Origin: Aquanectria penicillioides
Taxonomy: Eukaryota > Ascomycota > Sordariomycetes > Hypocreales > Nectriaceae
DNA length: 64,000 nt
Assembly (NCBI GenBank): GCA_003415625.1
Contig: PYIU01000007.1
Coordinates: 3,472,001-3,536,000, forward strand
Direction: 5' to 3'
Below the pieces are notes generated by a model that worked only from the letters and a program-made list of their open reading frames with translations, searched no databases and had not been told where the DNA came from. Positions within the stretch are counted from its first letter, which is position 1; every line of letters starts with the position of its first letter. Shown in pieces: positions 45,233 through 56,630 of this stretch. The position numbers were made by a program, and so were the translations under genes.

Positions 45233-47239
45233 TTACAGCTCTTCGCTATCAAATTCCTGCTCTCCGGTCAAAATATCCGAGTCTGCATCCTCTTCAACCA
45301 CATACCAATCCTTAACCTGCAGCTCACCAGACTCAAACTTTGCCCAGATTTCAGGTGTACATGTTTCCGGTTTCAAAATGTAGCATCTGGGTTTGGGCTG
45401 CTCAGGTGGGACGTTTTTGATATACCAAGTATCCTTTGGGCCAATTGTGGTGAGCTCGTCTGTGACGGGCAAGATTCCCGTGGGAATGTCGCGGTTGAAA
45501 GTCGCTCGCATGAATATGTCGTATGCAGCAGCCGGTTGATATGATGGAACTTCGTGGCCAGCTTGATAGACGCGAGTGAAACTGAAGTTTCCAAACTGGC
45601 GAGTTCTCCCGCTCTCGCCCTCACTCGTTAGGAACGGTGCGTATCCCGCGTTGGCAAAGTCGGCGGCTCGTGAATATGGGATAGCTAAACTTGCTGCCTC
45701 GCCTCCAACCCAGCTACACGCATAGTCGCGATCGCCGTACATCATGTGAACCTTGATACCGCTATCGAGCAAGTAGCCCACGGCTTCAAGGAACCCTCCG
45801 TGAATGATATCCCGTGTCTGCTCAAAGCTGCTCGAAACCGATCTAGAAATTGAAGTGAAGTTCACTGGTGCCCCGAGGGCACGGAGAACGCTCTCTTCAG
45901 TGAGCCAACCGCTCAAGTGTGGTGGAGGAAAAGGATCGTTCGCCGGATGTCCAATGTCAAGCCACGCAGCATTGGAGAGTTTGAGGTAAACTTCTGGGGC
46001 TTTCTCTTCACACCAGGGTGCCAGCTCACACACATCTGACATCTTTCTGACGCCCTGGTTGATAACGATGGGGTCCAAGCCTTTCAGTTTCTTCTGGCAA
46101 GATAGGGTTTGATCTTTGCAGCCATTTGGACGGGTCCAGTTGCGCATCAATTCGTCGTATATGGATTGATTGAAGACTTGAATTCCATATGTCTGTCAAG
46201 ATTAATATGTATCACGCAGCGAAAGGTTCTTGTTGCTTACGTTATTATAAGGAAATGTGATATAGCTCTCTCCCTGAACGACCATATCCAGCAAACCATT
46301 AACAATTCCGAGTGTGTCTAGGTGCAAATATTGAGCGTCTAAGTCTTCGATGGTACCATTCGCAATCTTTTCATTTTGTTGTTGGAAAAATTGCACAAAA
46401 CCCGGGCCATAATGCCCTCCATAGCTCTCTGCCCATACGCTAATTTTATCGTCATTGGGTTTGTAATGAGGGAATTCGAAGAACCAAGTCTGGGCAAAAT
46501 GCCACAAGATATGTGCTGCCTGTGCGGTGCTGCTGGCAGTTTGGTTCAATTTCTGACTCCCGAACGTGCCTGCGAGTGTGGTTGCGTTGAGACTTGGCGA
46601 CTTTCCTCCGAAATCTGCTGGAATGACCTCAAAGCCAAAATCACCTTGGTTCAGTCTGACGGTACAGTTCGTAGGGACATCGTATGAAAAGCCAACTTGA
46701 TTTGGCTGATCCAAGTAAAGCATATTGACTTCATTATTCCAGCTCCAGGGGTTGAGGCGCGTCGATTTCGAGTCCTCCTCCACAAAACAGGGTCCATTTT
46801 CTTCCAGGAGCCCCATCAGCGAGGATGCACCAGGGCCGCCATTCAACCAAATTGCTAGAGGGGCATTTTCTGGGTCTTTTCTGGCCTCAAAGAACCAGAA
46901 AAAACTTGATTAATTAGCATCTTGGAGTCAAGGGAGTAGGCATAACCTACGTGTTGACGGGATAATCTTGTGCTCCACCGTTTTCGTCATCCAAGAAACC
47001 TGGTGGAAGATGGACGTAACCAGCGTAGGATTTTACGCCAGGAGTTGTCTCGCATATTCCCGGCTAAAGCTTTTAGGATACCGTGGAAAGGAATCTCGGT
47101 TATCGCTTACCTCTTTGTATGAAATGGTTACATTCTCATGGAACTTTGATTTGACGGTGATGACACCCTCTGGCTTTGGTGGGAATTGGGCAGCCGCCAG
47201 GCCCAGGAAGCCTGCTAGCAACAGCCTCGCAATTGCCAT
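45233..47239 (-). CDS. Secreted serine carboxypeptidase (peptidase family S10)
   Basis: Four minus-strand exons (47111-47239, 46951-47063, 46241-46904, 45233-46192; introns 47, 46 and 48 bp) give 621 residues. The N terminus is a signal peptide ([18 protein letters not shown]). Diagnostic S10 elements: '[20 protein letters not shown]', the oxyanion/substrate loop '[16 protein letters not shown]', the nucleophile motif '[10 protein letters not shown]' (Ser near residue 240), the Asp in '[11 protein letters not shown]' (~453) and His in '[12 protein letters not shown]' (~514). Thus the Ser-Asp-His triad is complete. Many N-glycosylation sequons suggest a secreted or vacuolar enzyme that removes C-terminal residues at acid pH. 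One acceptor (46905) is AAG, less common than CAG/TAG but the only one that preserves '[11 protein letters not shown]'. Confidence 0.94.
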
Positions 47240-47692
47240 GACGGGTTCGAGCAAGAAATTGCGGATTCTATTCTTCGAATGAGAGAATGGAGGAGAGAAA
47301 GCGTTCAAGCTCGGTGTCGGTCAGGAGACATCGTTATCATGGCGGGGTGGGGTTTGTTGATATTTACGCGACCTGCTCCTTTGGGCGATAAGTCGTGTCT
47401 GTCGATTACGCTGTCAAACGCTGCATCAACAACCTGGCTGACTAACCATCTTTCAAGTCTACGCCATCAGGAATGCGTCATCATCACACCCATCATTCGC
47501 AAAATAGCATTTATTCGTCACCTCAGATGATATTTCAGGCAGCAGCTCCAGAGTTGCATTCTCGTCCACCGCTAGTTGTTAGTTCCGAGGTACAAGCCTC
47601 ACGCGGACTAAGGAATATCTAATACATCAATTACAAGAGGGAAAAGCTGGCATTATACCTCTTCACCCCGAACACCCTATCCTGTAGCCTCT
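47240..47692. other. Intergenic region
   Basis: Promoter of the carboxypeptidase and 3' flank of the next minus-strand gene. Nothing else seen. Confidence 0.55.
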
Positions 47693-50013
47693 TCATGGTC
47701 CCGTCCACCGCTTTCCCTGGTCCTGCTCCGATGACAAGGCGACCTCAATTGCCCTCAACGGCTGGATAATTTCTTGGAAATATCTTTGTTGGAATTCGGT
47801 TTCGTTGATGTTATTTTCGAGCCATCCCTCGTCTTGGAAGAGGAGGACACATCTGCGGACAATGTTGGAGTATGCATCGCCGAGTACCCGGCCAGTTTTG
47901 GGGGCATGCGCAAGGATATATGCGGGATGCGCACTCAATATCATGGGAAGGCCTGGTAGACTTGTGCCTCTCTCAAGTCCTAACTTCAGCAGCAATAATG
48001 CCAACTTGAGAAGCACTTCTCGTTGTTGAAATGAGTCTTGCTGATGGTCATCCGATGCAGGAGGTCTGGGCTTTTCGAGCTTAACCTCCAGAAAGGGGGC
48101 CAATTTTTGAATAGGTGACCCATAAAACACGACACTCGTCGCTGGGCTCTCGTCTAAATCTCTTAGATCAAAACGCAGGACTGCCTCAGCTACAAGGCGT
48201 GAGAGACGCAGAACCCAGAGAGTATCAAGCTTCTCATTCCCACGCTCACGCAAGATATCGTCGAACGAAAGAGGGTCTGCACGGGATCCATATGGCAATC
48301 TCTTTTCTTGAGGGAGATAGAATATACGATGGTTGCTCCCACTGGCTTCCATGATCCTAATTATGGCATGGTCGGTTGCATTGTGTTGGGCCAAGTATTC
48401 AGGGCAGACTTCGAGGTCGCTTGGCCCCTAAGGGAAGATCGCGGGCCGGGGTCTGATGTACGTCGAATAGACTGATACGGTCTAGTCTTTTGAGCTTTCG
48501 TAACCGGCTCTGATGATGTACCCGAGGACCTTCTTTTCCGTGGTCCTTTCTCCAGATCATCAGACTCAAGAGATTCCAAAGGCGTTGAAGGCTGCAACGC
48601 TAGTTGTGCAGGGACCTCGGAATGCCTGGGCTCTAATCCCACGCTTGAAACAACTTCGAACCAGATGAGTGAATTTTCCTTGGTGATAGTTGATTTAAAT
48701 GCCATTTTGCATTTCCATGCGTCTTGCAAATCACTTTCGGTGACTTGAAAGGGCCGAGCATCAGTCGATTCGTTTTCTTGCTTCTCAGGCTCCAGGCTGA
48801 GAAAGGCTGTGTGGAGGTTGTGGCATTGTTCAGGGAAAGCTCTGCAGAGACATTGTCTCAGTCTAGACGATGCCAAACCCTCCGCGCAAAGCTTGTACAA
48901 CTCCCCCTCATCATTCTCATCATGCTTTCGGGGGTCCGGTAAAATATCATTGCTGATTAATCCTTGCGCAAGAGCAAAATACTCTTTGAACCTTGTGTCT
49001 AACGTGCTGTGCCAATTTCTTAGCCACGTCATAAGGTCATGATCATTGTCAACTTGGTGGTTTCCGTCCTAATTATTGATACATCAATATGTAGCCTCAG
49101 AATATATTCCATGGTTGGCGCTGCAGCATACCGAACTTCTGCCATTGGCAGTCGTGAGTTTGGAGTTTAGAAGCTTCAGCTGGTCTAAAAGTGAAACCAG
49201 GGCTTTATGGCACTCTGAGTACACGGAGTCACTCAAATCTTTGCAAACCTCGACTTCTGAGTTCTTCTTCTTTAGAGACTTGATGAATGAAACGGTAAGG
49301 CCTTTGACTTGAGACTTTTGTACGGTGAGGTAGTTTCGTAGATTCGTTTTCCATGGGCGTGGAAGTCTCTTGGACTGTTTATATACAGTCTTGTAGGCTT
49401 CTCGAGTGTCTATCTCAATCAAATTGATTTCTTTTATAAATTCTTGCAGTATTGTCGGTGCATCTTGTGACTGAAATTGCGCTAGTACAACATCCGCGTT
49501 GCATTCTGTTGACGCAGGGCTCGGCGCAAAATTTTCTACTTCAGGTTCTAAGAAATCAGAAGTGCGGAAGGTATTTTCAATTCCGTCTTCAGTCTCGGTT
49601 GAGAATTTGGTCATTGACGTCTCCTTCAACGGCTCTGCCGATGTTGGGGTAGGAGGCTGGCCCCCGCCGATGTAGTGGTTGCTCTTGACCTCTGTGTGTT
49701 GATCAGATTTCAAGTAGAAATTGGCGCTTTTCACACTGATATTAACGGTATTTGAGTTCTTTACCCAGTCTACCTGGGCTCCTGCAGCTCCAGTAGTCAT
49801 GGGTCCAGTCGTTATGTCGGTGGTGAGGATGCTTCCCGTCGCCACGGTATTTTCCCGGACCAACGAGGTACCTGGAGGCTTGCCGGAACCAGCCATCTCG
49901 GCACATTCTGTGAGAGAACTCCTTTTCGTAAGCCCAAGTGCTTCTTCCTCCGGCGTGAAATCAACAAATGAAGGTAACCCAGAGGTAGCTGACGAGGAGC
50001 TTTCAGAAGCCAT
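47693..50013 (-). CDS. Protein with C-terminal DUF7580-like domain (prion/NLR-associated type)
   Basis: Three minus-strand segments (49132-50013, 48505-49068, 47693-48427) give about 726 residues. The first junction (GTATGC/TAG, 63 bp) is good. The second needs a weak GTTACG donor, or else a base is missing in the G-run at 48424-48428; this part is uncertain. The N-terminal ~150 residues are Ser/Thr-rich and likely disordered, followed by helical stretches ('WKTNLRNYLTVQKSQVKGL', 'DLSDSVYSECHKALVSLLDQ'). A basic segment 'EKGPRKRRSSG' could be a nuclear signal. The C-terminal part ('LSRLVAEAVLRFDLRDL', 'VVFYGSPIQKLAPFLEVKL', 'LLKLALLLLKLGLERG', 'YSNIVRRCVLLFQDEGWL') resembles the fungal DUF7580 domain, which occurs C-terminal to HeLo-like domains in programmed-cell-death proteins. 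Family assignment is from memory of the pattern, not a search. Confidence 0.6.
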
Positions 50014-50963
50014 GACTAGACGACAGTTGCGGGTCCTAATTGCACAAAATGTAGATTAATCCAAAGGCCACGGAATACTAGGGCAGTAAGATTATGACTT
50101 GGGGTAAGAAATTGGACAAGGTATGTTCAAGGACGTAGTCCGACGGAGACGAACGTTTTTTTTTTTTATTGTGACGCAGGCTTCGCTGACACGATGGGTC
50201 TGCCATGAACGGCTCGATGGGCAGTGCCCGCCGCCTAATTGAGGCTCTGTTTCCTGGACCAGGCTCCGTTGCGAACCGAAGTGCAGAAATCGTTCAAGTT
50301 ACCTCGGCCTTAAGGCTTCAAGATTGACAAATGGGATGGCGCGCAGACAAAAGTTGAGTGGAATAGTTGGGGGCCAGACGACACAAGTACACAGTTCGTA
50401 GTCGCACGGGCAGCTATCGACGCACCAGTTCCCATTCAGCTGAGAAACCCCCGCAGATCGTGTCCAATCGACGAGGGCATCCAAGTAGATGGTGGTGCTG
50501 CCGAGAGGAGGGTTGCAGATCCAAAGCGTGTCCAATGCCTATTAGTGCTACTCATTGGGCTGCGTCTCACCCAACATCTCGTCAGCCCGATTCTATACGT
50601 CAATGCGGATGCAATGCAAGAGACGCATGGGAAGACACTGCAGCTGATCCGGCCTATTCATTGGGCTTCGCTTCTCGCAGCAACAATACATCCACGGCGT
50701 GACCGAAGCTCAGGAAGAAGCAGGCAGCAAGACATGGGCCGCCTTATCAATTGTACCCTGGTGCCATATTGCGGCTCTTTTATGGGTTGACGCCATTCAC
50801 CTTCTGCGCCCCTCCCCCGTCCCGTCTTCTTTTCTCTTGCGATACTACAAACCTAAGTCTATGTACATCTAACCCTTTCGGTACCGTCGAAACACCCCGG
50901 ATACTTCAATCCGACAAGAATCCGCTCTAAATTCGCGGTGGAACTATCAACAAGTGTACAAGC
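50014..50963. other. Divergent promoter region
   Basis: 950 bp between two divergent genes of the NLR-like group. No coding features supported; one T-run at ~50157-50168. Confidence 0.5.
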
Positions 50964-51886
50964 ATGGTGCGTGCCTTCGCCAAAAGGAGAAATCCCTGTA
51001 CCTTGGTAACAATCTACAGGAGGTCATCGGATTGATTGCTGCATGCGGACAAATTCTGCAATCTGTCGTCGGGATCATTGAGCGCACAACATTGGCCTAT
51101 TCCCAAAAGGATGGCGCCTCTTACCTCAATGGCCTCTGCATAGATATCAAAGCGACTAAGCGAGTGATTGATTTGGTGGGTGCGGATACTGAGCTGCATC
51201 AGGACCACGTCAAAGAATCTGTGGCGTTGGTACATCAAAAGGCAACCCAGTTACGGACCGTCCTAGAGGAGCTGGCGGCAAAATCCCACAGCAGTGTCAG
51301 CGGCCTCCGCAAGTTTATTGCCGTTGTCCTCGATGACCAAAGAGAGAAGACAAAGCTTGACCGGGCCTGCAAAGAGCTTGGAGATGCCAAATCAACTTTG
51401 ATTCTGTCCTTGCAGATGGCCCAAGTGGGACTCATCAGGACAGCCGGGCAGTCAAATGTTTATGTGGAAATCAGCGTCGTCCATCGCGTACATGAGCTTT
51501 TCAACCAATGTCCCGAACTGGAGCAGGGACTCCGAATAGTCCAGCTCCTTAAGTCTTGTGGGTCCAGGTTGGATGATGGGCGATGGCAGCTTCGTGACGA
51601 GGATTTAAATCGGCTCCTGGATCCACCTCCATACAAGAAGCACGGTCCGTATATTGAACGGATCATCGAATGCAACAAGGCATCCGGATTCTCCACCACG
51701 ATCGCGGCAGAGATCGGCAAAGATGGTGGGGATGAGAACTCGATTTTTCATGCTGATCGGTTGGTGGTACGGAACAACGAAGCCACGAACAATTCCTTTA
51801 TTTTTGCCGGTGTATCTTCGTTCAATCACGTCAGCAGGTTGATGGAGCTTCAGGCTAAGCTGAATGGGACACAAAGTCGTTCATAA
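50964..51886 (+). CDS. Fungal NLR-type N-terminal domain protein (PF17111/SesA-like), stand-alone
   Basis: The long frame has no ATG at its start, but an ATG at 50964-50966 is followed at once by GTGCGT, and the acceptor CAG at 51019 joins it in frame to 'EVIGLIAACGQILQSVVGII'. This gives a 289-residue protein (exons 50964-50966 and 51020-51886) whose first exon is only the start codon. 'MEVIGLIAACGQIL...' is typical of the helical N-terminal domain of fungal STAND/NLR proteins (SesA / Fungal N-terminal domain of STAND type). Helices continue ('LNGLCIDIKATKRVIDLVG', 'HVKESVALVHQKATQLRTVL'). No NACHT or repeat domain follows. The tail 'RLVVRNNEATNNSFIFAGV' resembles a short C-terminal motif often seen in such fungal proteins, role unknown. 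Confidence 0.7.
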
Positions 51887-52171
51887 ACGGCGGAATCAAG
51901 GTTGGTCTTTGGTGCAAGCTCGGTGAGAGTATGCTGAAACGAGTGTCTGATTGACTGTATTTTTTGTGTATGTTAGTGGAATTCAAGTGTGATGTTTCTT
52001 GTCATGTATGTTAACGACTCAATTTCACATTTTATTAATGCAACTTTTGTGGATATGCGACACTTGAGTGCCGTGGCCCAGTATCACCAAACCCCCGAAT
52101 ACCGTTTCTATGCTCCATACGCCATGCCATCTTGAGCAACGGATTTCATTCTTCAAACACAACCAATTTTC

Positions 52172-53069
52172 TCAAATTTCATCCTGGTCTTGCATTCTCG
52201 CAAGCCTAATGGAGAAGCTCAGACTCTGGAGTTGGCTGATGGCTGACTTGAGAACCTCATACAAGTCTCTGTTTTCGTCAATATTGTATCCCGTAGATGC
52301 AGCTGCCGATGACTCATAGGATATGCTACTGATAACTGATTCTACCATATCGTCATCGTAGCATAGGTTCTTAACGAGATCTTTCGACAACAACACCAAG
52401 CCTTCGAGTTCTTTGCGAGCCATGTCCCATTGTTCAGGCAGGTTACTCGGTGTAGGCAAGACTTCTCACGATTAGCGCAGGTTCGGTGTTTTACAGGGTC
52501 CTAAATTGAGGAGAATCATCTTTGTTTCAATGCCCATTATCTTGAACGTACTTCCCATATGCACCATTATATCAAGGACAATCGGAAAAGGTAAACTCAC
52601 CGACTTCACTCAGCAATGCTTGACCGATGATAGTAAGAGACTCCAGCACTGCAAGACTGAATATTACTGCCTTATTGCCGGTAAGAGAATCCAGGTCGTC
52701 GCCCTGGAAACTAAACTTCCACAAATACAACCTGTCGCGTTCCTCATTTAAGAGAAAACGCTTCATGTTCCAGCTTTCGACCTTGCGGCGTGCCACATCT
52801 TGCGGTCTGTCTCCCTCAAAACATTCTTCTTTCACAGTTGAATTTTGATCCTCGTTTTTGTACTGTGATCCTTCATCTAGACCGTTATTATTTGAATATC
52901 CTTGATCTCCACAATCCCAATCCCGACTGCGCCGTCGACCATGGGGAGAAGACTTCGTGGATGTTGGGCTCTGTTTTAATGCCCATTTGTCTTGCCGTAG
53001 GACTATGGACCAGAACTCGAGGATGGCGGGACATATCGAAGAAATTAGGGCTAGTGAGTCGTTGCCCAT
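52172..53069 (-). CDS. Stand-alone helical N-terminal domain of fungal ankyrin/NLR-type proteins
   Basis: Two minus-strand exons (52601-53069 and 52172-52461; intron 139 bp, GTGAGT donor, AAG acceptor) give 252 residues. The pattern 'NEERDRLYLWKFSFQG...LESLTIIGQALLSE...LEGLVLLSKDLVKN...LYEVLKSAISQLQSLSFSIRLARM' follows the helical module (acidic start, 'R..LW', then repeated amphipathic helices ending 'L..LS..IR') that commonly precedes ankyrin or zinc-finger parts in large fungal proteins. Here the gene ends just after the module. Residues ~35-85 are a charged linker. Start ATG 53069 is chosen; another in-frame ATG is five codons upstream. It is convergent with the SesA-like gene, 285 bp apart. 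Function not known; association with nonself recognition is an inference. Confidence 0.62.
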
Positions 53070-55542
53070 GACGGCCACATACACACTCTGTCCATAGATA
53101 TTAACGAAAAGAGATGGCGTACTGTCAACAGTGGTTCTGGTGTCTGGCTGATGTTCTATTCAGCTATCTTTAACCGTGGTGCGGGGAAATGAAAACCCTT
53201 TGCTAAGCGTGACATGAAGGGGCGGAGACCAAATCCAAGGATTAGGTCAAGCGGTCAACAGGTTTTGGAACATGGAGAGCTCAACATGCCCGACCAAGTG
53301 ATCCACGAGCCTTGAAACTCAAAATAGGTTAGGTCCTGAGCACTTTATTGACTCATCATGCAGTGGCATCCTACCCCTCGCATCCTATTGTGGCGAGAAG
53401 ACTGGGGGTTGGCAGGACCACATCATCATGACACTACCCACATTCCGATAACAAACCGATCCAACCTATCTTAAGACCGTATCCAACTGTATTACTCAAT
53501 GTTTCGTAATAATCATACATAATTCCACCGGAGAGATTCCCAAATTGGGCCAGGTTGGCAACCGTCCAAGGCCAGGCAAGGTATCCGAGCTATCTCGAAA
53601 GCAGTCAACCTGCATTATCACATATTGACTGCGATCGAAGGTGTGTGGGTAAAAAGAGCCAATAGAAATGAGTGTAAGGTAGTAAATTGCCTCAGCTACG
53701 CTTGACCGTGTGTTAGGAGTCGGGGATTCGGGGTCTATGTTCGTCTGGCTGCAGGGTGGCGTCTGTACTGTCTTGTCAACCGTTTACTCGTCTGAAGTAT
53801 ATCTAGACTCTTAGAAACTATTCACACTGTCTGTGAAGTCAAGTCTCCGTTGCTGTAGAGGTGGTATGATCCTCTGCCACTTGGCAAGATGGTGAATGGG
53901 ATGTACAGTGAAATGGCATTCCAAGGGTGTTTAATAATCCACTGCCTGTGACGACATCTTTTTGATCCAAAGAGTGGCCTTGATGTAACATTTTCTATCT
54001 CTCTGTTTGCTCTAGACTAAGAATGGCTAAGGCGAAGCTAAACAGCTTTGTATCCAGGTACAAAATCCCAGGTTGTAATTGTAGCAATATCACAGCTCTC
54101 CACCCCATGAGAGTAGGGTCATGGATTCATAGGAGGAGTTTGCGGAGCCCGCCCTCCGGCTCTTGAATGAATCGAGGACGTGGTCAGAATGCGAGATTTC
54201 GAGCAGATCTCACGGGTGAAAACATAGGTAGTTTAACGTGTTGGTTGAATAGGGAGGCTAGTGGATCACGATTACAAAGAATGGTATTGGAAGGGGCAGG
54301 CACAATACATTCAGGGTACGAGACACGATATATTTCCTATATTGTCTTTCCCGTAGAGTTATATCCGGGCTGAAAGACGGATCCAGAAAAGGAGGAATAG
54401 AGGTTTATTACCCAAGTTACATGTGTGATTTTATTCCACTCATCATTTCAAGAAATGAGGTACTTTCTACCCTTCAAGGTCCATACCGTATGAATAAATA
54501 AAGAAATAAACAATAGGTAACTATGAGGCTCGAGTAAACTATCCGGGTCTAACTATTTATAACCCATAGATGAAATTGTCTAGATCTTGCGTTTTCCCAG
54601 GCCCAATACTCTCCGCCTTTTTCACGAGACGGTGTTTAGGATCATTCAATGCCTCAACCGCTGTTTCTTATCATCTATATTTTGCTAAGTCCTCTCAGCA
54701 TGCAGGTGGAAGACCCGGAGAGCGAAACTCTTACCCTGAGTACCTTATACTGGTCTCTAGTCGCAGTGCAGCATTCTATCATTACATGCACCATCTAAAT
54801 CGTAGCTTCCGACCTATTCTTCAACTCACTGCTTTCAGTCACCTCAAGCCCACATACCCGAGCAGATAAATATGCGTTGTCCAATGAGTCACTGGTGTTT
54901 TTGGCGTCAGCATTTATCGCCTCTACATCATGATTGGAGTACAGAGTGGTGATGATATGGATGTGACACACGGCTGGGGGAAATAGCGTTTTGTGGAGGT
55001 AGTTACCGGGCCACCTGAGTCCCTTGTTTTGTATCAATTGCTAACCAGTGCCGCAGTTTGATTGAATCATGGTCTGGACTTGTTTGCGCGTGCTTGCCTT
55101 GCCTAAAGCCATTCCTTACGCGTTATTTCCCCAACTCTCTCCTATGGAGCCTTCTTGGTCGTAGGAGCGAAAGTCATGATGAACGACGGCTTAATACAAA
55201 CAATTAGCTCCCCTCAAATTGACCCTGAGAGTCCGGTCAGTACGAGCTTTAAAGAGTCACACACTCCCGGTTCTAGAGAATAGAATTGCTCTGAAAGAGC
55301 GACATCAGATATTAATACGAGAGCAGAGTTTATTCCGTGCTGCAGCACCTAGATAGCGAAAGTAGCAGTGGTCCAATAGCAAATACAGTTGAAGCCTGCA
55401 ATTACTTCGAGGTCACCTTATGTCTAGCTGTAATTTGTGATCCTTCCCAAGCAAATCATTTTGGTGTTTGTTTCTTGGAATCCCCTGATTCGTACCGTCT
55501 CAATCTAGAGTCGGCTTCTAGTAACCTTCTTGAGCCCTCGCT
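53070..55542. other. 2.5-kb gene-poor region
   Basis: No supported protein gene, RNA or transposon. Open frames (for example 54570-54869) have no features of real genes. Base composition is AT-richer than the flanking 56-64 kb block. Confidence 0.5.
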
Positions 55543-56280
55543 TTAGACCTCATCTTTGACTATATCAGCCCCTTTATTAACAATTATTCCTCGAGCCAGA
55601 CTACCGGTTTTCAATGCCTCCTTGGCTTGCGCTACCTTCTCTTGAGGCTGGCCTTTGGGAATGTCGCTAGCCTCACGCTTGACACCTAAGGAGCCGCCAT
55701 CATCGTCACCATCGTCATCCTTGTCATCGCCTTCGTCGTTTTCGTAGTCCAGGACATCGTAGTCCTCTTCTTCATACTCACTCTCAAATTCCGAATCTAC
55801 TTCCAAGCTCATTAACTCATCAGCCGTCAATCCCTAGCGCATTGTTAATCCTCGCAACGCCCAGGCGTCTGTCGCGCTGTCCATTTCAGCACCGACGTAG
55901 TCAAAGGCTACTTAGAACAATGGCATAAACTTCTCACGCGAGAGATCCACCGAGTCTGCCAAGTGGGTTTCCAGTGTCTGCGCGAGCGCAAATTCCTGGA
56001 GCATGCGAGAACAAGCGCAGTACAACCAACCACTGTGCAATTTCCAAACGTCCTCATCCTCGGGTCGACCTTGCAGAAGGAGCTTGACAGCAATTGACAT
56101 CATATCAGCGAGTCGAATCGTTGCTTCATCATGATATTCCAGGTCGTACCCGTCCCGGTCGTAAAGGACGATCCAGGCGTATCGATTGAAAGGATGGTGC
56201 TAAGAAGACTTTATTACTTTAAAGGTGCATACCTCGTGTATGAGGTTTGCGAATAAAGGCGTGTGGTCAGAAAATGCGCT
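55543..56280 (-). pseudogene. Broken gene for an unknown acidic-tailed protein
   Basis: On the minus strand one frame runs from about 56280 ('SAFSDHTPLFANLIHE', then a possible 33-bp intron 56200-56232) into 'HHPFNRYAWIVLYDRDGYD' and a helical part ending 'DLSREKFMPLF', where TAA stops it (55912-55914). The same frame goes on at once as 'VAFDYVGAEMDSATDAWA' to a second stop TAG (55834-55836), then 'GLTADELMSLEVDSEFESEY', a strongly acidic D/E run and a Lys-containing tail ending at 55543. Continuous protein-like sequence through two stops shows a decayed gene. Both stops can arise from Gln codons (CAA, CAG) by C-to-T at CpA. I do not recognise the family; the N-terminal part looks globular and the tail disordered. 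Confidence 0.7.
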
Positions 56281-56630
56281 CCCTTAGGTCTTAGGGTGCA
56301 CCAGTGGCCTAAACAATAAAGTGTTGCTTTTATTCGCATAATCACACAAATCATCCGATTAGCAACAATCAGTGCGTCAGATTTTCCGAACTAGTTTTAA
56401 TTGCGTCCATTTGTCACGCTCGTAGCACTATTCAAACAGTCTACACAGTCCTAAACGCAATTGGTTAGTTGGCGACGGAGCTATTATTCCCGTTTACGTC
56501 TCTGATTGCGGTACGAGAAAAGAGTCACACAACTGGATTAAGACAAGCACTCTTGACCAAACTTCTATTACCTATACACATTAAAGTAGGCTATTTACAC
56601 ATTTCATTCATAAACATCCCATCCCTCAGT
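56281..56630. other. Intergenic region
   Basis: 3' flank of the phosphatase gene. No feature seen. Confidence 0.5.

Noticed and set aside
45026..45544. Plus-strand open frame of 172 codons
   Set aside because: Half intergenic, half antisense to the carboxypeptidase; no family features.
50954..50963. GTG at 50954 as translation start of the SesA-like gene
   Set aside because: Nuclear fungal genes rarely start at GTG; the ATG-only exon with good splice signals gives a family-like N terminus.
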